Of a stretch of DNA of 64,000 bases, positions 55,008 through 64,000 are shown one piece after another. The DNA is from Cephalotrichum gorgonifer (lineage: Eukaryota > Ascomycota > Sordariomycetes > Microascales > Microascaceae): the NCBI GenBank assembly GCA_900312665.1, contig ONZQ02000003.1:2791728-2855727 (forward strand), in the 5' to 3' direction. How positions within the stretch are numbered: position 1 is the stretch's first letter; every line of letters begins with the position of its first letter. A program made the translations under genes and the position numbers. The notes under the pieces are model-generated. The model had not been told where the DNA came from, ran no database searches, and saw nothing but the letters and a program-made list of their open reading frames with translations.

Positions 55008-57084
55008 ATGATGTTGACTAGATCTTGGATTGTCCTCGCGACAGTCCTATTTCCCTCACTCGGCAGTGTGTCAAGACTCCTGCATCAGGGACGGGCTTGT
55101 GCTGACTTCATGAATTAGCGGTACTGTGCGCTCCCCAAGACTGTGGAGGGCTGCCGGTATCATTGCTCGAGCAAAGAGCCATTCCAAATGCCCCCGATGG
55201 CTACGCCCCAGCCCGAGTCTCCTGTCCTGCAACTCGGCCGGCCATCCGCACGGCGACGGCACTGTCGCCCGAGGAAACGGCGTGGCTTCCACGCCGTGAC
55301 AACAACACCATTTCGGCATTGAAGGACATTCTCGGTCGGGCTAATATCAGTGACATAGACACTAATGGGTACATCGACAACATCGTCAGTAGTGGCGGCA
55401 CGGTGCCGCGGATCGGCATTGCGATCTCTGGCGGGGGTTACCGGGCCTTGATGAATGGTGCGGGCGCGATCGCAGCGTTCGACAACCGTACCGCGGACTC
55501 GGTGGGCCAGGGTAAGCTTGGTGGTATACTTCAGGCTGCGACGTATCTCAGCGGACTGTCCGGTGGTAGCTGGCTCGTCGGAAGCCTCTACGTGCAGAAC
55601 TTTACGACGGTAGATTCTATCGTCTTGTCAACCAGTGGCTTTCTTAGCAGCCTTTGGCAGTTCAACGACTCGATCATTGAAGGTTCGTTTCGGCTTCATT
55701 CCTTATTGGCGACGCCACCTGCTTACTCCAGTGCAAATCCAGGGCCGGCGGATCTATCTGCGGCACAGTACTATCGCGAGCTGCATCAGGATGTCGACGA
55801 TAAACTCAAGGCTGGTTTCAACAAGACCCTAACAGATTACTGGGGCAGGGCCTTGTCGTACCAGCTCGTCAACGCCACAGACGGAGGACCAGGTATGGCT
55901 CGCATATGAACGGGTGGAGAACGAAGCTAACTTTTGATGCAGCGTACACTTTCTCATCAATTGCAGACGACGGAGACTTCTCCCAGGCTAGAGCACCCAT
56001 GCCCATCATTGTTGCGCTCGAACGACAGTTCGGGCAGCTTCAAGTACCAGCCAACTCTACTATGTTCGAGTTCAACCCATGGGAGATGGGGTCCTACGAC
56101 CCCGGGGCTGCCGCCTTCGCGCCCTTGAAGTACGTCGGCTCCAACTTCACCAATGGGTCTATTGAGCGTGGCGGTAACTGTATCGCGGGTGTTGATAACG
56201 CCGGTTTTGTCATGGGGACGTCGTCGTCGCTGTTCAACCAGGCATTTTTGCAAATTGGTAAAGCATCGGGTGTCCCGGATTTCTTACTACGGGCCCTCAA
56301 CGACACACTGGAAGGACTTGGCGAAGAGAACAGAGACATCGCCAGCTGGCCAAATCCGTTCTACAATTATAATGCTGGTGAGAACATGAATGCGGACACC
56401 ACCGTTCTCACACTCGTCGACGGCGGCGAGGCGCTGGAGAACATCCCCATTCGTCCACTCACGCTATCCAAGCGGCAAGTCGACGTCATCTTCGCCGTCG
56501 ACAGCTCCGCTGACACCACAACCGCATGGCCGAACGGCACCTCCCTCGTCGCGACGTACAATCAGTCCTCGAGCAGCTCCTCGACCAACAGCAGCAACTC
56601 CCCGTCGGTTCCGGACCAAAATACCTTCGTCAACCTCGGCCTGAACAAGCGCCCGACGTTTTTCGGCTGCAACACCAACTCCTCCTCTTCGGGACCCCTG
56701 ATTGTCTACCTACCCAACGCGCCTTATACATACCATTCCAACGTCTCGACCTTCGACCTCCAGTACAGCGACAGCGAGCGGGACGAGATCATCCGCAACG
56801 GGTACAACGTCGCTACCATGGGAAACGGAACCGTGGATTCCGACTGGCTCGCGTGTGTAGGCTGCGCGGTGTTGGCGCGGAGCTTGGTCCGCACGGGGAC
56901 CAATAACCCCGCGAAATGTGTGGACTGTTTTGCGAGATACTGCTGGAACGGAACGACTAACTCGACGACGCCGGCTACGTACGAGCCGGACCAGATCATC
57001 ATGAGCGGGGCGGCGCGGTCGGTGACGTGGGCGGGCAGTACGATATTTGGAGCTTTGTTTATGGTCTTGCTACTTACCACATGA
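55008..57084 (+). CDS. GPI-anchored phospholipase B (lysophospholipase)
   Basis: Three exons, join(55008..55065, 55119..55892, 55943..57084), 657 aa, normal for fungal PLB. The first exon supplies the signal peptide MMLTRSWIVLATVLFPSLG. The catalytic domain has ISGGGYRA (122-129), GLSGGSW with nucleophile Ser167, and later the PAYTFSSI junction, EFNPWEMGSYD and VDGGEALENIP (the Asp of the Ser-Asp dyad lies in VDGGE). Many N-glycosylation sites and a Ser/Asn-rich loop (QSSSSSSTNSSN) are present. The C-terminus MSGAARSVTWAGSTIFGALFM is a GPI-attachment signal. It hydrolyses phospholipids and lysophospholipids at the cell surface. The intron 1 donor (GTGTGT) is weaker than the others but is the only one that links the signal peptide in frame. 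Confidence 0.92.
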
Positions 57085-57474
57085 GTAGCCGGGGACATGG
57101 GCACAAGTTATGAATAAGGTGGAGAACGAGTAGGGCTTAAGGTTGGATCAGTCTGTGACCCTCGGGCCAGCTCACACATGCACTCTATCCGGTATTATGG
57201 ACCATCCCTTAGCAGCACGAGGTCTTGGACAGTGTTTCAGTTGTTTTAATGGTACTGTGGTGGTTTAACATGTAGTGACTGGAGATTGACTGTGACGGTT
57301 GAGGAATACGGAAAGGGAGTAGCCAATGAAAGCTATGCCCACCCAACTCTTTATGCTCCCCATGATTCAGGCTGGTCATCTGGGTTTGACATCTCGTTCC
57401 TCCCTTCACCCCGCACAAAGCATCGACGCGAGTTGTGCCTGACGAAAAGACTGTGCCAAGCTGTAGGCATCGAG

Positions 57475-58786
57475 ATGCTGCTTCCTACCGAGATATATGA
57501 TGCCGTAAGTACTACTCTAGCACGAGGTGGAAGTCATCCCTTAATCCTATCTGCAGATTGCATTCTACATCGAGAATACTGAGATATTCGTTCACCCGAG
57601 CGAAGAAAACACCTCGCGAGAATATAGATCCCAAGCCCACAGGTACCGACAAAGACTAGCTACTCTACGCCTAGTTAGCAAAGCATTCTGTCGTAGTGCT
57701 TCAGCGCGGCTCTTTCGGCACATTGAAGTACAACGTGGTTTTCACAATCTATCGCCTCTTGTGAAGCTTTCCAGACTCTCCCAAAGCGCATTTGCCGCGG
57801 ATGTGCGCCACATCGACCTGTCCGGCCCTTTCGTATCAACTGATGAATATCAGTCAGACGTGGAAGATCTCGCCGTATTACTGTCGTCTTGCTTGGTGAG
57901 ATTTCCAAGACTCAGCGCTCTCGGGGTCTATAGCCTACCGTCGTCTGCCTCTCAGGAAAGGGCGAGAGCCTTCGTCAATACGATAGTTGCGACGTTACGA
58001 TATGTCCCGCTTCCACACCTGACAGAACTTGAGATCTCTTTCCCTATAACCCAAGATTTCGGGAAATTCTTCAGCGACTGGGCCAGCCCCATACAAATAC
58101 CGATCGAACATGTCTTAGGATCTCTTCGGCACTTATCCTTATCCGTCACTGAGTTTACGAATGCCCTTGGGGAACGATATTGGAGACCACCTATATTGGC
58201 AGCTAATACAGCTCTTCCGAACGAATCTTATACGATCTATCTTTCCAGACTCGTCCAAGCTGCTGTCAATCTCCAATCCCTCACTATAGCCAGTACCGAC
58301 ATCCTCAGCATCGACAACATCGGATTTGCGTCTACCCTCCGCCTCAGGTCCCTCTGTCTTACGAGAGCATCTATTTTCTCGCTCAAGTTGACATCCCTTG
58401 TCGAACAGTGCCAAGATTCGATCAAAGATATCCAGCTCTATTTAGTCCAACTCAACTCCGGGACATGGCGGGATGTCCTTGTGCAAATGTGCAGACTACC
58501 GCGCCTCCGCTACTTCTTTGTTGAGTCGGCCGGGTACTCATTAACGGGATCAAGTTCTAATTTGGCCCTCCGACTACTTCCGCCGCCTGACGACTCTGTT
58601 GATATCGAGGCCATCAACCCCCTCGACCTTTACGCACTCGGGAATTTGCAACGCCACGTGAATGCAAATAGAGTTGCTGCGGAGTTGCCGCCGATATCTG
58701 AGTTCGATTACGAACACGTTGAGAGAGATTCCCTCGAGTCTGTTATGGGGGAGCTGGGCATGGGGGAGCATGATGATTCCGCTTAG
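57475..58786 (+). CDS. F-box protein
   Basis: Two exons, join(57475..57504, 57557..58786), 419 aa. The short first exon MLLPTEIYDA joins IAFYIENTE across a 52-nt intron (GTAAGT donor, CTGCAG acceptor), rebuilding an F-box start (LPxEIxxxI). RLATLRLVSKAFCRSASARLFRHI follows as the second F-box half. Leucine-rich segments LPHLTELEISFP, LGSLRHLSLSV, VNLQSLTIAST and LRLRSLCLTRAS probably bind the substrate of an SCF ubiquitin ligase. An additional upstream exon cannot be excluded. The acidic C-terminus ends GEHDDSA. The target is unknown. Confidence 0.78.
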
Positions 58787-59562
58787 ATCAATAAATTGGG
58801 CTATCATTCCAGACAGCCGAGTGGAATGGACCCTTTAATGCATCTTCTAGATGGCTACGGAAACTGAGAACTGGTGGGGTTAAGTTAGCAACTCTACTTA
58901 ATACAATCATCATCCGCCTTCCTGGGGCAGGGCATGTAGACTGTTGATTATGTAGTTGGCTTCTAAATGCTTGTCGCATTACACTCCGTACAATGCGACG
59001 TAAGAAATGAAATCTGTGGAAAAAAAAAAGATCCTTGCGCCTCACTACAATTGCGAATGCCTATGTGACCTCGTCTGCCTTGAAAATAGAATACCCTGTA
59101 ATACGAGCACACCTAATGAACCGCGGCCTGGAAATATGTATCGACCTCCCGAAAGCTAAGAGCAATATCAATACGGCTTCGGTGTTATCGCATACAAGTA
59201 TTACGCACTTCGCCTCTCTCTCGACCTTGGCAGCTAGCACGCCAAGAGCGCCCCTCAGCACGAGATAGTTCTTCTCTTGTCTTCTTGGCTTGAAAGCTAA
59301 GCCCTTGGCAGATAGATAGGTCTGAAATAGGGCCAGTAATATCGTAACCACGGATTGCGTTTTTGTGGCCACTTGAAGCGGGGATTTACAGCCAAGAACT
59401 TGGCAAATTTCCCAAGACGCAACGCTGACGTGTTTGCTCTTCGCGACCGCGCGTTGAAGAGTTCAGTATTCCCTGTAGATCCCGTGGATTGAAAACACAT
59501 TTAATCCATGGACTGCTTCTACATTGGTATTGGCAGTCCCAGCCAGGTCATCCTGATTCAGC

Positions 59563-61863
59563 ATGGCTGTCGCGAGGTCTCGTCCACACTGTCATTCCCC
59601 TTCACGTACACCAGTTGATCCGCACCCGCGACGGCCATTCCTGGCTGATCATCCAGTTCGATCCGCCGACAACATACAGTCCCTCACCGACGAAGAGATC
59701 GAGCAATTCCTCGAGGACCTCGACCACGACAACGATGGGCACATCAACTACGCCGAGGTCGAGATGAAGCTCGACCAGGCACACGACGAACTCTTCCCCA
59801 AACGTGGCGCCCGCCTGCGCAAACTCCCCACACAGCACGACATAGAAGAAGCCGAGGATACCGCCAATAGCCTTGCTCGCCATGATTTCTTGCACCGCAT
59901 GATGGGAGGCCGAGACGCCGAGCGCATCCCCCGCCACGAGTTTGCCGAACTCGTCCGAGAATGGGGCATCCCATCCCTTAATCAGGCCAAGAAAGGAGAC
60001 GAGGAAGAGAGGAGCTACCTCCGGCGTCTGCCAGGTTGGCGCAAGATCCGCGCATACTGGGCCGTCCATGGCCCCGAGATTGGATTCATTGGCCTCGTCG
60101 TCAGCATGCAGGTGGCCTTCGGCATCTGGCAGCTCATGAAGTACCTGACGACTGAGAAGTACCGGGCCGGCTTCGGATGGGGGGTCGTCATGGCGAAGAC
60201 TTGCGCCGGCGCCATGTATCCGACCTTCTTCTTTCTCATTCTGAGTATGTCGAGGTACTTTTCGACCTTGCTGCGCAGATCTTATCACGTTTCGCGCTTC
60301 TTCAACTGGGACTTGTCTCAGGAGTTCCACATTCGTATCTCGTGCGTGGCTATCCTGCTGGCCACGCTTCATGCCATTGGACACTTAACCGGGTCATTCA
60401 GGCATGGCAGCGACCCGGCGAATCAGGAGGGAGTAGCCAATGTGCTTGGGGGCGACGTTGTTCCCATGCATTATGCCGACTATATCCGCACGCTCCCCGG
60501 TATCACAGGCATCACCGGCCTCGCCCTCATGTATACTCTTTCTATTCTGAGCGTTCCTCAGCTGCGCCGATGGAACTACGAGGTTTTCCAGCTTGGCCAT
60601 GCGCTCATGTATCCCATCATCGGCCTGATGATGGCCCACGGCACGGCTGGTCTGTTCCAGTGGCCCATGTTCGGGTACTTCCTCGCCTTCCCGACTCTTC
60701 TGGTACTGGTGGAGCGCGCCGTGCGCGTTGACCTTGGATTTATCCCTATCAAGGCGTCTATGAAGGTCCTTGACGAGGAGACCGTCGAGATCACGGCAGC
60801 CATCCCCAGCGAGCGCATCTGGAAGTACAAAGCCGGGCAGTACGTGTTCCTGCAGGTCCCTGAGATTAGCCTCTTTCAGTGGCACCCCTTCACAGTGTCG
60901 TTTTGCCGCGGCAACAAGATGATGCTGCACATTAAGACGGATGGAAACTGGACGGGGAGACTGCGCGCGCTGGGGGGCGAGTCGGGCGAGTCGGAGATCG
61001 AGATTGGGATAAATGGGCCGTTTGGCGCGCCGGCGCAGCGGTTTTATGATTTCAGCCACTCCATCATCATCGGTGCCGGGATTGGCGTGACGCCCTTTTC
61101 GGGTATTCTCGCTGATTTGCAGCATAAGGACGACTTGGACCATGGGGGCCCTGCTCACAAGCGGCGGGACCCTAAGGCGCTGAGCGGAAAGAGTAGTGAC
61201 GACGCGGGGGAGTCAAGTGGCCGTGGGCCGCTGCAACTTGACGAGAATCTTGACGTCAGTCCTGACAGCATTGGCGAGGAGGAAAACGCACACCCACGGA
61301 AAGCGGACACCCCCGCGGATGACTACCGCCGCGTTGACTTCCATTGGATAGTGCGCGACCGTAACTATCTGCTGTGGATATCAGACCTGCTCAATGAAGT
61401 TTCGCGCAGCCAGGAGTGGCATCGCGAGAACGAGGGGTGCCCGCACCTTGGCATCCGCATCAACACGCACGTCACGGCTAAGCGCAAGGACATCGTCACG
61501 CACATCTACCGGTGGCTACTGGAGATGCACCGCACGGAGGAGCACCCGGAATCGCCGCTGACGGGTCTACTCAACCCGACGCATTTTGGGCGTCCGGACT
61601 TCGACAGGATCCTGGATGAACACTATGAAGAGATGGTGGAGTTCAGGGCGGGTAGGCGGAGGGTAACGGAGCGAGGAGAGAAGGGTGATACTTCGAATGA
61701 CCCAGGTGATGGTGAAGACGAGAAGCTCAAGGTGGGAGTGTTCTACTGTGGTGCGCCCGTGGTGGGAGAGGTTCTGGCGGATAAGTGTAGGGAGTTGACG
61801 ACCAGGGGCCGGCATGATGGCAGCAAACTGGAATATCACTTTATGATTGAGGTGTTTGGTTAG
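59563..61863 (+). CDS. noxC: NADPH oxidase NoxC (EF-hand type, Nox5-like)
   Basis: Intronless, 766 aa. An N-terminal extension is followed by an EF-hand loop DHDNDGHINYAE (residues 54-65), typical of fungal NoxC. The six-helix ferric-reductase domain (about 180-400) has haem-ligand histidines in FHIRISCVAI, LATLHAIGHL, FQLGHALMYP and MMAHGTAG. The FAD motif is WHPFTVSF, the NADPH motifs IGAGIGVTPFSGIL and VFYCGAPVVG, and the end EYHFMIEVFG is the conserved Nox C-terminus. It moves electrons from NADPH across a membrane to form superoxide, with calcium control likely through the EF-hand. A low-complexity charged insert of about 65 residues (about 520-590, KRRDPKALSGKSSDDAG onward) splits the NADPH-binding region, as in other NoxC proteins. 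A poly-G tract follows the stop. Confidence 0.93.
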   Translation: MAVARSRPHCHSPSRTPVDPHPRRPFLADHPVRSADNIQSLTDEEIEQFLEDLDHDNDGHINYAEVEMKLDQAHDELFPKRGARLRKLPTQHDIEEAEDTANSLARHDFLHRMMGGRDAERIPRHEFAELVREWGIPSLNQAKKGDEEERSYLRRLPGWRKIRAYWAVHGPEIGFIGLVVSMQVAFGIWQLMKYLTTEKYRAGFGWGVVMAKTCAGAMYPTFFFLILSMSRYFSTLLRRSYHVSRFFNWDLSQEFHIRISCVAILLATLHAIGHLTGSFRHGSDPANQEGVANVLGGDVVPMHYADYIRTLPGITGITGLALMYTLSILSVPQLRRWNYEVFQLGHALMYPIIGLMMAHGTAGLFQWPMFGYFLAFPTLLVLVERAVRVDLGFIPIKASMKVLDEETVEITAAIPSERIWKYKAGQYVFLQVPEISLFQWHPFTVSFCRGNKMMLHIKTDGNWTGRLRALGGESGESEIEIGINGPFGAPAQRFYDFSHSIIIGAGIGVTPFSGILADLQHKDDLDHGGPAHKRRDPKALSGKSSDDAGESSGRGPLQLDENLDVSPDSIGEEENAHPRKADTPADDYRRVDFHWIVRDRNYLLWISDLLNEVSRSQEWHRENEGCPHLGIRINTHVTAKRKDIVTHIYRWLLEMHRTEEHPESPLTGLLNPTHFGRPDFDRILDEHYEEMVEFRAGRRRVTERGEKGDTSNDPGDGEDEKLKVGVFYCGAPVVGEVLADKCRELTTRGRHDGSKLEYHFMIEVFG

Positions 61864-62286
61864 TCAGGGGGAAGGGGGGGAAAAAAGGGGGGGGGGGGGG
61901 GGTTTGCAGCACCCTAGCGTTATTATTAGAAAGGGGTGGCTATCTTGCCTAGCCTGGGGTATGGAGCATCTGGACAGTAACTTAACTAAGGGCTCTTATG
62001 GGAATACGGATGGGTTTTCACTGGCATAAGAGAGGGATTACACCTGGTGATTTTTCACTAGTATCTGGGGCGAAAGTCAGCCCTGAGCTGGCCCCCCCTC
62101 CCCAAATGACAAGCTCTATGAGAGATGATGTTCGAGCTCTTTTGACGCATGCTTTGTGAAACGTCACATCCCTTTCCCTGTCCCTGAACTGTTCTATACA
62201 ACCAGTACGCTGTGGGCAACTGAGCTCCGCAAGGCAGTATCTCATCGGCCAGCTACCTGGGGCCAGCCGCCCCCCTCAATATCTTC

Positions 62287-63985
62287 TCATGACCGGTCCA
62301 CCCGGTAGGACTCTGTGACAACGATCCCACTACCCCGGTACGGGTGGTCACTCTGCGGCACCTGCGCCCTGCGATACTCGTCGCCTAATATCTCCTCGTC
62401 AGAATTGTCGTCTCCCCCGCTTTTCCCCCCTCCACGCCCGATACGGGTCTTCGTGAACGGCCCGTGCACCCCGAGCTTGATGTCCGAGAAGTTAGTCTCG
62501 TCCAAGTCCTGGTCACTGCTGATATTATCCCCATCGTCCCTATTGCCGCTCGCTTCCCTCCCACTCCTGTCATGGCTGCTGAGCTTGCTCTTCGTCAGGA
62601 CACGGCCGCCCTTGCCGACGACACCGCCGCCGATGGTCTGCAGCGCGTGGGAGGAGTCGTCGTACGGGGTGCGCTGTTTCCTGTAGCCGGTGCTCTTGGT
62701 GTCAGGGCGGAAGTGGCGGTAGATGCGGCGGTAGAGGGGTCGGCAGACGGGGATGCCGATGCAGATGAGGGTGATGGCCATTTCGGCGGAAGACCAGACT
62801 ATGAGGCCGACGCTGTCCTCTGAGAAAGGGCGTCAGCATATTATAAAAAGAGAGCCGGTGAATGTCCGATCTATGCGGAAGGAATGGATGGCTAGTTCTG
62901 GGATTGGAATGGACGTACTGAGGTAGTTTGAAGTGTAGAGCCCTTCGACTTCCGTGGTGCGCTTGATACCTGCCGCGGCAGCGCTAAGATGAGGTGGAAT
63001 TAATTTCGTCCGGTCTCAGATACGCGGCTATGTGCCTCGGAGATGTCGATAGAAGTGGTTCCAACTCACATTAAGCCTAAGCTGAAACTAGCCGCGATGG
63101 TATACTTCTCACGACGATGCATCTGCAAGTCTTTAATAATAACCCAGGGGAAGAGTGCGTAGAAGAAATCGCATATGATCGTGGACACTGAGTACTTCCG
63201 AATTAGATAAACCGTCTGAGGTCCCGAGCAGGCTCTAAAAGAGGAGTACATACCGCAAAGAATGTAGGACGTCGGCCGGGTGTCAATCGGACAGGATCCT
63301 CCGGGGATGGTCCGGTCGTATACGAAGTTGAGAGGCACACACGACAGCCAGAAGCAGAGTACCTGGGCTGGAAATTTCCTCTGTCAGCAATAACAATCCA
63401 GCAGCATGGAATCCGAGATCCTCAGTTTCCCTATCCTTATAGAGCAGGTTTAAGCGCTCACCTATTGAAGCAAGGCTGACAAGCACCACGGTGAACCAGA
63501 TGGCGATTCGGTGCCACGACACGACTGTGAGTCGCAGCAAGAAGGAGCCGAGGGAGGCCTTTGCGATGGCCATACCGACGATGGCGAAACTCTGCCCTAT
63601 GCACTCGTACAGCGTGGCGAGGACGGCACGGTCCACGCTACCGATCTCCTCCATGGTCTGGCCGAAGCCATAGTTTGCTGAAATATGGGTGAAGATCGTG
63701 AAAATAAGGAGAAAGACCTGCCGGTTAAAGGGGGGCGGTCTTAGTAGGCGCGCGAAACCAACCCGGGAAGCGAAATTCAATTGCTCTTTTTGTGATTCGA
63801 GGAGCGGAGAGGCGGGGAAGGAAAGAGGCACTCACGAATGCCACCGCGTAAATGTGATCGTCGACGCCGAAGGAGGCTAGGCAGAAGAGGCGAGTATAAA
63901 GCCTGAGCAAGAGAAAGAAGAACACCAGCGCGGCCAGAAACCACATCACGCTGAGTGCCCATACTGCATCTCCCCCGAAACCCAT
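62287..63985 (-). CDS. Rhodopsin-like fungal 7TM protein, second copy
   Basis: Six exons, complement(join(62287..62819, 62919..62983, 63070..63187, 63254..63367, 63462..63717, 63836..63985)), 411 aa. The ATG is at 63985, 15 bases from the window edge. TM1 LSVMWFLAALVFFFLLLRLYTR is followed by FGVDDHIYAVAF, the family's WDD-like motif in the form VDD. YGFGQTMEEI, IAKASLGSFLLRL, VLCFWLSCVP, CDFFYALFPWVIIKDLQM, SLGLIAAAAGIKRT and VGLIVWSSAEMAITLICIGIPVCRPL follow in the usual order. All five introns are canonical and phase-matched. The hydrophilic tail is Gly/Asp-rich. The ligand is unknown. Confidence 0.85.
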
Positions 63986-64000
63986 GCTGAAAAACAGAAT

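Noticed and set aside
1..64000. CRISPR arrays, bacterial operons, riboswitches or prophage
   Set aside because: No regularly spaced repeats or bacterial gene organisation; spliceosomal introns and fungal families throughout show a eukaryotic nuclear sequence.

Overview
The window looks like nuclear DNA of a filamentous ascomycete (Pezizomycotina). The evidence is short introns (about 43-100 nt) with GTAAGT/GTATGT-type donors, CTAAC/CTGAC-like branch points and YAG acceptors, monocistronic genes on both strands, and families typical of that group: HET, Zn2Cys6 with a fungal-specific C-terminal region, rhodopsin-like 7TM proteins, DUF7730/2EXR-like F-box relatives, tannase/feruloyl esterase, GH43, phospholipase B and NoxC. 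The species cannot be fixed from the sequence. Gene spacing is loose, with several stretches of 1-4 kb without recognisable genes, short dispersed repeats and decayed genes, so the region looks like accessory or niche-adaptation territory rather than a conserved core block. Exon boundaries below were assembled by hand from splice motifs and reading-frame continuity.

Layout. 0-5 kb: an uncertain multi-exon or decayed gene (414-1349), a DUF7730-like gene (minus) and a tRNA-Asn. 5-9.3 kb: an NCS1 nucleobase/allantoin-type permease (plus) converging on a secreted GH43 hydrolase (minus). 11-16 kb: a small hypothetical gene, an F-box/LRR protein and a secreted tannase/feruloyl esterase. 16.5-20.4 kb: a head-to-head pair made of a membrane-anchored protein with a TIR-like domain and a multi-pass membrane protein. 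20.7-21.3 kb: a broken gene with three Cys-rich modules. 22.6-29.3 kb: a second head-to-head pair, a giant tyrosinase-fusion gene with several lesions and an intact 433-aa partner of unknown function. 29.8-35.5 kb: HET gene, Zn2Cys6 regulator and cyanamide-hydratase-like HD enzyme. 36.4-42.9 kb: an eight-exon secreted Cys-rich protein, a secreted HExxH metallopeptidase and another DUF7730-like gene. 42.9-47.1 kb: no genes seen. 47.1-64 kb: secreted tyrosinase, rhodopsin-like 7TM protein, GPI-anchored phospholipase B, F-box protein, EF-hand NADPH oxidase (NoxC) and a second rhodopsin-like 7TM protein.

Functional themes: plant-polymer and lipid breakdown outside the cell (GH43, tannase/feruloyl esterase, phospholipase B, metallopeptidase), nitrogen and nucleobase acquisition (NCS1, cyanamide hydratase), phenol/copper and ROS chemistry (two tyrosinases, NoxC), and self/non-self or immune-type signalling (HET, TIR-like protein). 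The best candidates for undescribed biology are the two head-to-head pairs: the tyrosinase-fusion gene with its 433-aa neighbour, and the TIR-like protein with its membrane neighbour.
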